From contig JAENYK010000014.1 of NCBI GenBank assembly GCA_016841825.1, positions 1 to 64,000 on the forward strand: 64,000 nt of DNA, read 5' to 3'. Below, one piece after another: positions 45,837-55,172 of this stretch. The notes under the pieces were generated by a model. That model did no database searches. It saw only the letters and a program-made list of their open reading frames with translations, and was not told where the DNA came from. The translations under genes were made by a program, and so were the position numbers. Source of the DNA: Halothermothrix sp. (GTDB taxonomy: Bacteria > Bacillota > Halanaerobiia > DY22613). Positions within the stretch are counted from its first letter, which is position 1, and every line of letters begins with the position of its first letter.

Positions 45837-46442
45837 CTAGTTATCTGTTTTCAATTTTCTGATCTCTTCTACTATGTTGCGAAATGCACAACCTCGGTGA
45901 CTAATTTTATTTTTGATCTCCATCGATAATTCAGCAAATGTAGCATTGTACTCTGGCACAAAGAAAAGTGGGTCATAGCCAAATCCACTCTTACCTCTTA
46001 ACTCTGTTAAGATAAGTCCCTCACAACTTCCTTCTACTACTTTTTCCAGACCATCAGGCATCACCAGAGCAATTACTGATTTAAAACGTCCGGTTCTCTC
46101 TTTTATTTCTGGATGATCTTTCAACAAAGACAATAATTTTTGGTTATTATCTAAATCAGTAGCCTTCGAACCTGCAAATCTTGCTGAATAAACCCCGGGA
46201 GCACTAGCTAGTAAATCAACCTCCAATCCCGAATCATCCGCCAAAGTAGGTAATTGAACTACTTTAGCCACTGAACGAGCTTTCTTCAAAGCATTAGCAG
46301 CAAAAGTATCCCCATCTTCCACCACTTCAGGCATATCTGGAAAATCCTCCAATGACAAAACCTGAATCTCCTCATCGTTAAGTAGCTCCCGTAGCTCCTC
46401 AACCTTATGAGCATTACGGGTTGCCAATACCAGTCTTTTCAT
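45837..46442 (-). CDS. rdgB: XTP/dITP diphosphatase (non-canonical purine NTP pyrophosphatase)
   Basis: 201 residues from ATG 46442 (MKRLVLATRNAHKVEELREL), 6 bases after GGGAG. Conserved SxNxxK-like TRNAHKVEE, ADDSGLEVDLLASAPGVYSA and GKSGFGYDPLFFVPEY with EIKNKISHRGCA at the end. It hydrolyses inosine and xanthosine triphosphates to keep them out of nucleic acids. It overlaps nothing but starts at the end of rph, a common pairing. Confidence 0.95.
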   Translation of the reverse strand: MKRLVLATRNAHKVEELRELLNDEEIQVLSLEDFPDMPEVVEDGDTFAANALKKARSVAKVVQLPTLADDSGLEVDLLASAPGVYSARFAGSKATDLDNNQKLLSLLKDHPEIKERTGRFKSVIALVMPDGLEKVVEGSCEGLILTELRGKSGFGYDPLFFVPEYNATFAELSMEIKNKISHRGCAFRNIVEEIRKLKTDN

Positions 46443-46443
46443 C

Positions 46444-47241
46444 TCAATCTCCCTCAACTACTACAGCATTTGGCTGTGGATAGACCGGATTAGCTATTTC
46501 TTTCTTGACAACCAACTTGACCAGATCACCTAATGATCTATGCTGAAATTCAACCAATTCCAGAACGCCCTTCTCTCCCAGAGCATATAACCGGTTTAAC
46601 TCTTCTCTGGTAAAAGGTGCTTCTTCACCTGTTCCCTGAAGTTCAATGATCTTACCATCACCGGTCATAATTACATTCATATCGACCTGTGCTGAAGAAT
46701 CTTCTTCATAACATAGATCCAGAATAGGTGTTCCATTAACTATTCCCACACTGGTAGCGGCCAGAAAATTATAGATCGGGCTCTCCAGTAATTTACCATT
46801 CTCAATCATCCAATTAATGGCATCAACTAAGGCAATAAATGATCCAGTAATTGAAGCAGTCCTGGTTCCCCCATCAGCTTGAATGACATCACAATCCAGA
46901 ATAATCGTATGGTCACCTAACTTTTTCAAATCTACTATAGAACGTAAAGCGCGCCCGATCAAACGCTGAATCTCCATGGTTCTTCCTCCGATCTTCCCTC
47001 TCATCGACTCCCTTTGTGACCTGCCATGGGTAGAACGAGGTAGCATTGAATATTCTGCGGTGATCCATCCTTGATCCTGACCTCTAAGCCAACCGGGTAC
47101 TTTATCTTCTACTGTTGCTGTACAAATAACTTTAGTATTACCAGTTTCTATTAAGACAGAACCCTCAGCATATCTAGTAAAGTTCCTGGTTATCTTAATT
47201 GACCTAAGTTGATCTGGCTTGCGACCGTCTATCCGTTCCAT
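46444..47241 (-). CDS. rph: Ribonuclease PH
   Basis: 265 residues. It opens [20 protein letters not shown]; phosphate-binding and active-site regions [40 protein letters not shown] and [18 protein letters not shown] are complete. It trims tRNA 3' ends by phosphorolysis. rdgB begins 1 bp after its stop, so the two form an operon as in bacilli. Confidence 0.95.
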   Translation of the reverse strand: MERIDGRKPDQLRSIKITRNFTRYAEGSVLIETGNTKVICTATVEDKVPGWLRGQDQGWITAEYSMLPRSTHGRSQRESMRGKIGGRTMEIQRLIGRALRSIVDLKKLGDHTIILDCDVIQADGGTRTASITGSFIALVDAINWMIENGKLLESPIYNFLAATSVGIVNGTPILDLCYEEDSSAQVDMNVIMTGDGKIIELQGTGEEAPFTREELNRLYALGEKGVLELVEFQHRSLGDLVKLVVKKEIANPVYPQPNAVVVEGD

Positions 47242-47334
47242 TAATCAAAAACCCCTTTCTAACAATTTACTCTCCTCTAAGCGCCTAACATATACCCACT
47301 TGCTAGTTTTCCATATCTACTATAATTCCATTCA

Positions 47335-47688
47335 TTACTTTAATGAAATACCCTCAGCCCAATGCAATGATTTTGCATCACCAGCCAATTCACTAAAGTG
47401 AGTATCCCTGGAAGCTCTTATTAAAAGATTTTGTACAACTTCTGCAGATCGAGCAAATAGGGTAGCACTACCATTAGTCCCATCATCAAGCAATATGCCA
47501 TCAACTTTATAATCTTTATTAACCGATATGTAAAATGACCGATTTGCAGTCTGACCTATTCTCACCCAGTTAGTCCACTGACTTAAATATTGCTTCAATT
47601 CCTCGTCAGTTTGCTGTTCATTCCCGACGAATTCCTCCTGAATTTTGCTAATACTGATCTTATTTAGTTGGGTTCGTTGAATCATCAT
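47335..47688 (-). CDS. Hypothetical 117-residue protein
   Basis: ATG 47688 follows AGGAGGTC. A soluble protein beginning MIQRTQLNKISISKIQEEF and containing WTNWVRIGQTANRSFYISVN and GTNGSATLFARSAEVVQNLL. No signal peptide, TM segment or motif that I recognise. It lies between rph (93 bp downstream) and the LolA-like gene, on the same strand. It is clearly a gene by ribosome site and codon use, but its role is unknown. Confidence 0.6.
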   Translation of the reverse strand: MMIQRTQLNKISISKIQEEFVGNEQQTDEELKQYLSQWTNWVRIGQTANRSFYISVNKDYKVDGILLDDGTNGSATLFARSAEVVQNLLIRASRDTHFSELAGDAKSLHWAEGISLK

Positions 47689-47775
47689 TGACCTCCTTCT
47701 CTATACAACCATTTCCAAACTATTATATCTTTATTCGTTCAATAAATGCAACTTCCTTTTTTATTTCAAGAAAAA

Positions 47776-47806
47776 GTTGAAAAAGCCGCTAACTAAATAG
47801 CGGCTT
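47776..47806 (-). terminator. Terminator after the LolA-like gene
   Basis: Stem AAGCCGCTA/TAGCGGCTT (47783-47806) then TTTTTCAACTTTTT on the minus strand. Confidence 0.9.
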
Positions 47807-47828
47807 GAACTATCTTGCCAGTAGAAAC

Positions 47829-49133
47829 CTAAACTTCAGCAGGTGGTTCTTCTACTAATGGAATTTCTGCATATTCTGGCATCAAAACATTCTGATAAAT
47901 TCCCATACGCTTAATGGTATTGATCTGATAAATCAGAATTGGAGTAACATGAGCATCCTGCATCGAGCCTGTGCTTACATAATTAAACATAGCTTCTAAG
48001 TTAGCATTATCCCAAAATAACTTACCATAAACATTCAGTAACAGATAACCTTCATTCTCATGGAAGCTAAAGTTTTTAATAACCATATCAAAATATTTGC
48101 CACCCATATCAAAAGCTGTTATAAAGAAGTCATTACTCTGGACTGACATAACAAAGTTATCAATCACAAACTGTTTTTCTGGAGATTGTGCCACATACAG
48201 GGGCACATAGTCCTCTAACATTACCACTGCATCAATTGGCAATTCTTCGTATGCACTCAGGTCAAAATAATCATCACTGTACCCAGTAACCACATAACCC
48301 AGGAAATCATATGTGACAAAGAAATAAGATCTACCCATATCGGGTACGTCAAAGACTACGATCAATGGTGGAAAAACATTTGAATTTCTTCTCCGATAAA
48401 TAGTCACCGGCATTCTTGTTAACCATGGTAATTTAATAGTAGAGAATGGGCCATATTCCCATTGATTGATAATAATCTGCCTTTTGATCTCTTCTAACAA
48501 TGTTTCAACATATACTCCATATTCAGGACTATCAGCATCCCCTACAATCTCAAAACGTGGTAAAGTTGGAGCTGTAGGATAAAGGTCAAAGTCTGCTATA
48601 GCTTCTGGTGGCTTAGGTAACTGAAATACATCTTCTGGTAAAGGTGTATTGATAGAATGATACATAAATTCATCAATAATAATGTTCTGCCCCTCCTGAT
48701 TGATTCTATGAATCGGTAACATAGTATCTGGATCATACCAGATTGTTAAAGTGTACAATTTAAATCCCGGATACAATCTTCCTCCCAATTCAAAATCATC
48801 TACCGGATCAAGCGAATCAGCTTCCAAAAATTTAATCAGATCTTCCTGTAATTTATATAATTCACTTTCCACTTTAATAGTCTGTCTTGTCTGATAATAA
48901 ATTCTCTGTAAAATATCGTACTCCAAACGTTTCATGCCCAGATCGTTAAAAATCCTGGCATTCCACATAAGGACAAGTTGTTCAGATAACTCCTCTGGCG
49001 GAGCCTGTAATTGAACCTCATAAGCAATACCTCTGTTTACATCAAAATAGACATCATAAGTAACTAGCGCATTAACCAACCTTCCTGCCTGTAATGATGT
49101 AGTTTTTAAAGTATAATGTACAGTATTTAACAA
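47829..49133 (-). CDS. Unknown protein with a LolA/RseB-like segment
   Basis: 434 residues from TTG 49133 (LNTVHYTLKTTSLQ), 8 bases after GGGAGG; a GTG at 49142 would overlap the ribosome site. Residues about 140-190 read KLYTLTIWYDPDTMLPIHRI ... PLPEDVFQLPKPPEA, resembling the strand pattern and PLPxxxFxLP ending of LolA/outer-membrane lipoprotein carrier proteins. No signal peptide is visible, which is unusual for such a fold. The C-terminus is rich in Pro and Glu. It starts 6 bp after the SleB gene, so the two share a transcript. Function unknown. Confidence 0.55.
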   Translation of the reverse strand: MLNTVHYTLKTTSLQAGRLVNALVTYDVYFDVNRGIAYEVQLQAPPEELSEQLVLMWNARIFNDLGMKRLEYDILQRIYYQTRQTIKVESELYKLQEDLIKFLEADSLDPVDDFELGGRLYPGFKLYTLTIWYDPDTMLPIHRINQEGQNIIIDEFMYHSINTPLPEDVFQLPKPPEAIADFDLYPTAPTLPRFEIVGDADSPEYGVYVETLLEEIKRQIIINQWEYGPFSTIKLPWLTRMPVTIYRRRNSNVFPPLIVVFDVPDMGRSYFFVTYDFLGYVVTGYSDDYFDLSAYEELPIDAVVMLEDYVPLYVAQSPEKQFVIDNFVMSVQSNDFFITAFDMGGKYFDMVIKNFSFHENEGYLLLNVYGKLFWDNANLEAMFNYVSTGSMQDAHVTPILIYQINTIKRMGIYQNVLMPEYAEIPLVEEPPAEV

Positions 49134-49148
49134 AAAAGTCACCTCCCT

Positions 49149-49532
49149 TTAAGCATAAGCTCTGGCTCTGATAAATAGATGATTACCCAGATATTGAGTC
49201 GGTGGTGTCTGAGTATAATGCCATCTACAGGGGTTAACCTTGTAGGCGCAAAAATGGGTTTTTTGATTGACTGGATCTTCTCCTTGAAGTGCCCGTGATG
49301 CAGCCTGTTTGGCTTCAATGATCATGGGAGTAGTAGAACGATATGGTGCTTGCCAAAACCTATTGTTAGCATAAGCTTCAAACTGACCTGGAGCCTGAAT
49401 CACCTGAAGGACAGTCCTATTTTCCGCTCGGGCTTGATTTATAATTGACGCTGCAACACCGATCTTTCCTGTTAAAATTTCCGATTCAGCTTCTCCCCAA
49501 ACTATCCTGGTTAGAGCTTCTAGATCTGTCAT
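49149..49532 (-). CDS. SleB-type cell-wall hydrolase (Hydrolase_2)
   Basis: 127 residues, essentially only the catalytic domain: LTRIVWGEAESEILTGKIGV (catalytic Glu in WGEA), ASIINQARAENRTVLQVI, QFEAYANNRFWQAP and THFCAYKVNPCRWH. SleB family members cleave spore-cortex or vegetative peptidoglycan. No signal peptide is seen, so export would need another route or the protein acts inside the developing spore. 15 bp before the LolA-like gene. Confidence 0.85.
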   Translation of the reverse strand: MTDLEALTRIVWGEAESEILTGKIGVAASIINQARAENRTVLQVIQAPGQFEAYANNRFWQAPYRSTTPMIIEAKQAASRALQGEDPVNQKTHFCAYKVNPCRWHYTQTPPTQYLGNHLFIRARAYA

Positions 49533-49678
49533 ATAAGCCCCCCTCTCTAAAACTTTCTGTTCATAATAATATATGTTTATAAAGAGAGAGTGTTCTTATT
49601 TCATAGCATAATGTTTCTGTCTATTCTCAGTCACGCCTAAATTTTGGACTTAATCTTTTTTATTTCCCCATCTCGACA

Positions 49679-49711
49679 TAAAAAAACCGCCAACTTCATA
49701 TCAGCGGTTTT
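49679..49711 (-). terminator. Terminator downstream of the candidate ncRNA
   Basis: Stem AAACCGC/GCGGTTT (49684-49710) around a TGATATGAAGTTG loop, followed by T residues on the minus strand, between the candidate RNA and sleB. Confidence 0.8.
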
Positions 49712-49775
49712 ATCAAACTAATCGTAGAATAAAATTATCCCACTCTTTCTTTTCAGAAAGAATCTAAAACTTACA

Positions 49776-49906
49776 GTAAAAAACTTTTCTTTCCCTGAAG
49801 AGACTGTAAAAAGTGACCTGAGCCGAGGATGACGGAGACCGGTTTCTCTCACAGAGGTGGGGCCAGGATTGCACAGCGAACGACAAGTGGAAGGGAAAGA
49901 AAAGTT
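49776..49906 (-). ncRNA. Candidate structured RNA, 6S-like layout
   Basis: A 15-bp perfect stem AACTTTTCTTTCCCT/AGGGAAAGAAAAGTT closes an unusually GC-rich interior of about 95 nt with further short pairings (for example GAGA/TCTC), and the 3' arm runs into six T residues. On the minus strand, the 5' inner part holds GTCGTTCGCTGTGCAATCC. A long closing rod, large internal loop and apical stems are how 6S RNA is built, but length is short and I cannot confirm the family. No ORF fits. It follows murI on the same strand. Confidence 0.45.
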
Positions 49907-49960
49907 TAATAACGGCTTCTCGCACTACCCTTTCGCAAAAGAATTCTCTGACTCTGTCTG

Positions 49961-50770
49961 CTAAAATATATTAAATTCATGAAAATCCAGATTCAGCTCA
50001 AGCTTTTTCCCGGCTGCAGCTAAGAACTCTGGGGAGATCTTAGATAGATCGCTGGTCTGATAATTCTTCTTTCCATTCTCACCCGGGTTTAATAGGTTCT
50101 CAGTCTGCAAATAGGTTTTGATTTTCCCGGCAATCTCAGTCCCCGGAAAGATAATATCTAGACGTCCATCGCTAATTTTTTTAATCAGATCTATTAGATA
50201 AGGATAATGAGTACATCCCAGTACCACAGAATCACATCCGGCATTAAGAATAGGAGTCAGGAATTCATGAATCAAATGCTCTACTTTAGAACCATTTAAT
50301 TGACCAGACTCCACTATAGCTGCCAGACCAGGACAAGGCACTGCCACAGGAAAAGCGTCCGAATTAAGCTGTTTGATGGCATCCTGGTACCCTCCACTAT
50401 TAATCGTGCCTTCTGTGGCCAGAATACCAATCCTCTGATTTTTAGACAGATTTACTGCCTTATTAGCACCCTCTTCAACTGGGCCAATTATCTGAACATC
50501 AAAAACTTTTCGGGCTTCTTCCAGAGCTGCCACAGCAGCAGTATTACAGGCAATAACTATATATTTGGCATTCTGCTGATGCACTAAATAAGCTATAATT
50601 GTCAGAACATACCCTCTAACCTCTGATGCTGATTTTGGACCATAAGGGATGTGTAGGTTATCGGCATAATATATAATATTTTCCCCAGGTAAAATCTTGA
50701 CAACTTCTCCAGCTATGGTCAAACCGCCAACTCCCGAATCAAAAAAGCCAATTGATTGTTCTTTGTTCAA
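49961..50770 (-). CDS. murI: Glutamate racemase
   Basis: 269 residues from TTG 50770 (LNKEQSIGFFDSGVGG), 6 bases after AGGGGG; an upstream frame to 50881 adds a non-homologous stretch. Motifs: GFFDSGVGGLTIAGEV, catalytic Cys in VIACNTAAVAAL (about 75) and second Cys in VVLGCTHYPYL (about 187). It makes D-glutamate for peptidoglycan. It lies downstream of gerM and a UPF0316 gene, resembling the racE-gerM-rph order of bacilli. Confidence 0.94.
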   Translation of the reverse strand: MNKEQSIGFFDSGVGGLTIAGEVVKILPGENIIYYADNLHIPYGPKSASEVRGYVLTIIAYLVHQQNAKYIVIACNTAAVAALEEARKVFDVQIIGPVEEGANKAVNLSKNQRIGILATEGTINSGGYQDAIKQLNSDAFPVAVPCPGLAAIVESGQLNGSKVEHLIHEFLTPILNAGCDSVVLGCTHYPYLIDLIKKISDGRLDIIFPGTEIAGKIKTYLQTENLLNPGENGKKNYQTSDLSKISPEFLAAAGKKLELNLDFHEFNIF

Positions 50771-51094
50771 AGTAAATCCCCCTATCTCTAGTATCTGCAA
50801 TTTATAATGAATTAACCAAACAGGCATTTTGTGCCTAATATCAGATGAAACTAATAAAATATAGCTTAGTTGTATAAACAATTCTATATTATTCCGATAA
50901 CTTCCTGCTACTTTTATGGAAAGTAAGAAATTTTTTTTAGTTTGTTGAGTAAAACAAAAGTTTTTTCACGATTTTTTGCTGCCCAGAAGCATAAAAACTT
51001 TCCACACCAGCCTTTCAAATAAACTAATTTATCGACAGTCCTACATTTTTACGAAGCTATCCACAATCTGCAAAATACATTTTTTTCACAAACA
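50771..51094. other. Leader region upstream of murI, no gene
   Basis: The roughly 320 bp between the UPF0316 terminator and murI hold no credible ORF. The murI frame is open through the first 110 bp, but without a ribosome site. I see no riboswitch motif. Confidence 0.5.
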
Positions 51095-51131
51095 TAAAAA
51101 ACTCCGCTAAAATAGCTTATTAGCGGAGTTG
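51095..51131 (-). terminator. Terminator after the UPF0316 gene
   Basis: Stem AACTCCGCTAA/TTAGCGGAGTT (51100-51130) with TTTTTT on the minus strand, 12 bp after the stop. Confidence 0.9.
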
Positions 51132-51142
51132 AATTCAGTCAA

Positions 51143-51670
51143 TTATTTCTTTTTCGTCATCTTAATATAACCACCAATCGTAGAACGGGCATCCATGACG
51201 GTTATGAAAGAATCCTCTTCAACCGATTTAATCAAATCAATGATCTGCTGTAAATTCTTGCGTAGAGCAAAAATGTTCAGAACTTTTTTGGGACCTTCTA
51301 ACCCATAAGCATCAAAGATGGTCACACCAAAACCCGCTTCCCGGAGTAAGATAACCATGTCGTCATCATCAAGATGATTACTAATGGTTACCTGAACCGT
51401 CACATAACCCAACGCCAGTCTTTCTTCAATCTTGCTTCCGACAAGGATACCACTGGCAAATCCCAGTCCATAGGCGATCAAATTGATTATTTTATCAAGA
51501 TTCTGCACAATCATCCCCAGAGCGGATATATATATGATTACTTCCACAAAACCGATAATCGCGGCTTGCAGTCGTTTACCTCGTATTGTAAAAATAGTAC
51601 GAACTGTAGCCATAGATACATCCACTGTTCTAGCGATAAAAATAAACAATGCACCCAGCAAAAGTTCCAA
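51143..51670 (-). CDS. UPF0316/DUF2179 membrane protein
   Basis: 175 residues. Three N-terminal TM segments (LLLGALFIFIARTVDVSMAT, AAIIGFVEVIIYISALGMIV, LIAYGLGFASGILVGSKIEE) and a soluble DUF2179 domain (VTVQVTISNHLDDDDMVILL ... GKKVLNIF-like VLNIFALRKNLQQIIDLI). UPF0316 proteins are conserved in Firmicutes; the soluble domain resembles the cytosolic regulatory part of YitT-type proteins, with no proven role. 18 bp after gerM. Confidence 0.88.
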   Translation of the reverse strand: MELLLGALFIFIARTVDVSMATVRTIFTIRGKRLQAAIIGFVEVIIYISALGMIVQNLDKIINLIAYGLGFASGILVGSKIEERLALGYVTVQVTISNHLDDDDMVILLREAGFGVTIFDAYGLEGPKKVLNIFALRKNLQQIIDLIKSVEEDSFITVMDARSTIGGYIKMTKKK

Positions 51671-51688
51671 TTCTATTCATCCTTTCAG

Positions 51689-52171
51689 TTACTTAATCAA
51701 ATCCTCGTTCACAGTAAGACTATCCTCTAAAACAAAATGCCCCGCCAGTGTTTCAACCTTCCGACCTTCTATCAAAATTTGTACTCTAGTAACGTCATTA
51801 AACTGACATAAGGTATTAACAATTGAAAAAACTGTCAACAACTCTCCTGTACTACCACCCCAATGATTGGTAACCAATTTTTCACTAAAGTTAACTACCA
51901 CCAGATCTTCTACTTTTTTGACATTTAATAGTTCGACCTCTTTAGGGATGGTTGGAGATAAGTTAGATTTTTCAGGGCCAGCCAACAAAGCCTCTATAGC
52001 TCCTTCAAGCTGATCTCCCCTAATCTTACGATTTTCTGCACTTAGATACATCCCATCTTTAGTGGCAAAATATAATTTTACGCTGTTACCACTAAAGACA
52101 AACATCCATGCTATATAAATTCCAACTGCAATCAGGACTAAAGCTATCAGATATTTGAATTTTTGTATCAT
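51689..52171 (-). CDS. gerM: GerMN-domain lipoprotein-like/membrane-anchored protein
   Basis: 160 residues. An N-terminal membrane anchor (YLIALVLIAVGIYIAWMFVF) precedes one GerMN domain: VKLYFATKDGMYLSAENRKI, LEGAIEALLAGPEKSNLSPT, LLNVKKVEDLVVVNFSEKLV and GELLTVFSIVNTLCQF. GerM of B. subtilis has two such domains and takes part in spore formation and germination; here there is one and no lipobox Cys. It overlaps the amidase gene by 4 bp. Confidence 0.85.
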   Translation of the reverse strand: MIQKFKYLIALVLIAVGIYIAWMFVFSGNSVKLYFATKDGMYLSAENRKIRGDQLEGAIEALLAGPEKSNLSPTIPKEVELLNVKKVEDLVVVNFSEKLVTNHWGGSTGELLTVFSIVNTLCQFNDVTRVQILIEGRKVETLAGHFVLEDSLTVNEDLIK

Positions 52172-54252
52172 TGACTCTCACCACTTTCCATGAGTTCAGT
52201 AAAATAAGCTAAGATACCTTCATATATGCCTGTAATAGCTTTATTTAAGAACTCTGGATCTTTCAAAAGTTTTACTTCTTCCTTTTTAGAGACAAATGCG
52301 ACTTCTACTAGCACAGCAGGCATAGTGGTATGATTTAATACATAGAATCCTTCTGACTTGATTCCCCGATCAAAAAGCTGAATCATATCAACCAGATTAG
52401 TATGAATAGCAGCAGCCAACTCTCTATTGGTCTTTCGATAGGTCGGTGGGATAAACGTCTCCGTTCCTCCCGGGTCTTCTCCATTGAAGGAATTACAATG
52501 TAAACTAACAAAAATATCTGCGTTTAATTGATTAGCCAGGTCAACCCGTTCACCCAGGGTTGGATAGACATCTTTGTCCCTTGTCATAATTACAGTCGCA
52601 CCAGCATTTCTCAACATATCTTTCAACAGTAACCCCATCTCCAGAGTTACAACCTTTTCATGAAGACCTCCAATTCCTATGGCTCCAGGGTCTGAACCTC
52701 CATGACCAGGATCAATGATAATCACCTTACCTTCTAAGGGATTGTTCCCCAGTCCAATCTCAATAACCTGAGAACGGGATTCCGAAAGAATGTTATGACT
52801 AACATATTGGTTTAAATCAAAGACAACCCTTACCTTGTCGGGATATTGATGCATTCTAACATTCTTAATAATTCCTGCTCCCTGAGGAATCTGAGATGAA
52901 TTAATTCGCAATGTAGTTCCCTGTAAATCAACCACTAAGCGGTCAGGATTGGGAAGGTACCATGCATTGTAGTAAATAGGAGTGCTGGTTTTAATAATCA
53001 CTCGTTGGTTGATCCCCTCAGTAATCCCTATACTAACTAATTCATGATCTCCAAACTTTTGACCAACATCAATGATAACATACTCATCCTGAGTAGAGTC
53101 AGTATTCTTTGACAGGTCCTCTTGATTTGAAGATATTGGATCAGTTGGAGTAGTTCCTTCACCTGACTGCTCTGCCACAACAATCTCCTGGTTTGTATCT
53201 TCAATTTGAACAATTATCTCCTGTGCAGTTTGACCACGAAGTACATTATACTCGATTTTTTCCTGTAAGTCTAGTACTAAACGAGTTATTTTTGGATCCC
53301 AACTTAATTGGCTGGCTCTAACCTGCTTAACACAAGAATTATCAAGATTTAAAGAGTTTGTCTCCATCTGCAAAGTCTGATCTTCAAGATCGATTACCAG
53401 TCTGTCAGGATTGGACAACTCCATAATTGAATACTTCCCAATCTCACCCGAAGATTTAATCATTATCCCCTGGTTATCCTGATGAACATCCCTGATTCCC
53501 GGAGCGAAGACCACAATTACTTTAAATCCTTCCTGACTCTCTTCTTCAATTATCTGATACTGAACCTGATTATTTAATTCAATGACCACTCTGACCGTCT
53601 CCAGATCATACTGAGAAAGACGAACACTATTAAAAACATAAGTTTGCCAGAGAATATCAGAACTTCTGGAACTTAAAGAAGAATTCTGCAGATCAATTAC
53701 CAGCCTATCAGGTTGACCTAGAACATGGGAAACATAAGGAACTTTTTTCGTTGATGTAATGATTAATTTCTCACCCATCAGCCCTTCTTCAAAAGTCAGA
53801 TCTAAAACCCAGTTTGCAGGCTTAAATACTCGAGCTATCTTCTTCTCTTCATCCCATTTAAATAGTAATCCAAAGTACTCAACAAAATATTTTAAAGGAA
53901 CCATGGTCTGTCCTTCAACCATTCGCGGTGGAACCGGCAGTCTATCCACATTACCCCCGGGATTGATCGCAATTCGAACATTGTCAACTGACATCTTTAC
54001 CTCATTATCTTCATCAAATAAAACCCGTAAAACCTTTAATCCCCCATACCATTCTACTTTACCACCTAACTCTTCGAGAACCAGTCTGGCAGGGGCTAAA
54101 AGTTCACCATCTTCTATCATATAGGGAATGTTATTAAATTGCTTCTCCTGCATAAGTAATGTCATCTGGTCTACTGCAAAAATTTGTCCACTCCCCAATA
54201 GCAGTAAACCAAATATTATCAAAATATTATATATAAATTTATGATTTTTCAT
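52168..54252 (-). CDS. N-acetylmuramoyl-L-alanine amidase with Cu-amine-oxidase-N and AMIN domains
   Basis: I start at ATG 54252 (MKNHKFIYNILIIFGLLLLG), with AGAGGTG upstream; the frame is open much further but without support. 694 residues: signal peptide (cleavage after IFA), copper-amine-oxidase-like N domain (about 30-145: LLAPARLVLEELGGKVEWYG), three AMIN-type repeats with the PDRLVIDLQ/E motif (about 150-500), and an Amidase_3 domain (about 515-694) with zinc ligands in IIDPGHGGSDPGAIG, LEMG and SLHCNSF, Glu in VEVAFVSKKEE. It cuts the stem peptide from peptidoglycan. Confidence 0.9.
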   Translation of the reverse strand: MKNHKFIYNILIIFGLLLLGSGQIFAVDQMTLLMQEKQFNNIPYMIEDGELLAPARLVLEELGGKVEWYGGLKVLRVLFDEDNEVKMSVDNVRIAINPGGNVDRLPVPPRMVEGQTMVPLKYFVEYFGLLFKWDEEKKIARVFKPANWVLDLTFEEGLMGEKLIITSTKKVPYVSHVLGQPDRLVIDLQNSSLSSRSSDILWQTYVFNSVRLSQYDLETVRVVIELNNQVQYQIIEEESQEGFKVIVVFAPGIRDVHQDNQGIMIKSSGEIGKYSIMELSNPDRLVIDLEDQTLQMETNSLNLDNSCVKQVRASQLSWDPKITRLVLDLQEKIEYNVLRGQTAQEIIVQIEDTNQEIVVAEQSGEGTTPTDPISSNQEDLSKNTDSTQDEYVIIDVGQKFGDHELVSIGITEGINQRVIIKTSTPIYYNAWYLPNPDRLVVDLQGTTLRINSSQIPQGAGIIKNVRMHQYPDKVRVVFDLNQYVSHNILSESRSQVIEIGLGNNPLEGKVIIIDPGHGGSDPGAIGIGGLHEKVVTLEMGLLLKDMLRNAGATVIMTRDKDVYPTLGERVDLANQLNADIFVSLHCNSFNGEDPGGTETFIPPTYRKTNRELAAAIHTNLVDMIQLFDRGIKSEGFYVLNHTTMPAVLVEVAFVSKKEEVKLLKDPEFLNKAITGIYEGILAYFTELMESGESQ

Positions 54253-54445
54253 TACAACACCTCTTTTTTTCGTGCTATTACACGAATTACATACAAAATA
54301 AATACTTCTCTTTTTCATGGCAAATTTCCTTCTAACTTGCGGAAAATATAGACAATACTGCCCTGATTTGCGTAAACTTATGTACATATAGGATAACATA
54401 CACCTGTTATATTGTAGACGTAATATACTTAGAATTGTTCCCATA

Positions 54446-54488
54446 TTTCAAAAACCCCTACTATATTAATCTAATAGATAGGGGTTTT
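54446..54488 (-). terminator. Terminator after the XRE regulator gene
   Basis: Stem AAAACCCCTA/TAGGGGTTTT (54451-54488) around a loop of about 18 nt, T-rich on both sides; active on the minus strand. Confidence 0.85.
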
Positions 54489-54633
54489 AATAATTAAAAT
54501 TTGATATTCACTTTGTCGAACAGATTGTCGAAAGCTAAGTATAAAAAATCAATTTACATCCACAATCAGCTTATCTATAAATAAAATAAATAAAAAATAT
54601 GCTGATACAGCACATGTAAAATAGAATAGTTAA
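54489..54633. other. AT-rich 3' region of the XRE gene, no gene
   Basis: Part of a 380-bp gene-free interval between the amidase start (54252) and the XRE stop (54634). Besides the terminator at 54446-54488 and the presumed amidase promoter region (54253-54445), no gene or RNA is visible. Confidence 0.4.
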
Positions 54634-55146
54634 CTAATTTATTCTTTCTTCAATAAATTGAATAAGTTCTTCAATATCACCTGCATCCATATTAAAAATC
54701 ACCAGGCAAATCTCCCTGATAGTATTCAGGTGAGTACTGATAGCATCATTAAAATCAATAATACTTTTTCCTAAGATTTGAGCCACCCTCTGCAGTTCTT
54801 CTTTCTTTAGCCTGGCCTGTCCATTTTCCACTTTTAGTAAGTGGGCAGGTTCTATATCAGCTCTTAAAGCTAACTCTACTAAAGATATGCCTTTTGCCTC
54901 ACGAAAGGCATATATCTTTTCCCCATGACCAAAAAACATATTCTTTGTCTCCATTAAGAAGGTTGGGTCTACATCAAAATAATTAGAAAGGGCTGAGATC
55001 AATGAAAAAGATGGATTTCTCTTGCCATTTTCCAATTGGGAAATGTGACTACTCGTCACACCCACTCCTAGTGCTACTTCTTCCAACGATAAACCTCGAC
55101 TTTTTCTCAATTTGTGTAATCTGTCCCCAAAATATAAATTAGACAT
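54634..55146 (-). CDS. XRE-family regulator with two HTH domains
   Basis: 170 residues from ATG 55146, behind GGAGG. Two XRE helix-turn-helix units: LHKLRKSRGLSLEEVALGVG ... SHISQLENGKRNPS (about 8-50) and IYAFREAKGISLVELALRAD ... HLLKVENGQARLKK (about 75-117). A C-terminal helix, AGDIEELIQFIEERIN, may dimerise the protein. Tandem XRE arrangement is less common than a single one. A consensus promoter and own terminator make it monocistronic. Target genes unknown; the amidase and germination genes lie downstream. Confidence 0.85.
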   Translation of the reverse strand: MSNLYFGDRLHKLRKSRGLSLEEVALGVGVTSSHISQLENGKRNPSFSLISALSNYFDVDPTFLMETKNMFFGHGEKIYAFREAKGISLVELALRADIEPAHLLKVENGQARLKKEELQRVAQILGKSIIDFNDAISTHLNTIREICLVIFNMDAGDIEELIQFIEERIN

Positions 55147-55172
55147 TAAAATATAACCTCCCTTCAATTTAT

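Noticed and set aside
49776-49906. SRP RNA, tmRNA or RNase P RNA
   Set aside because: None of the diagnostic core sequences of these RNAs is present on either strand.
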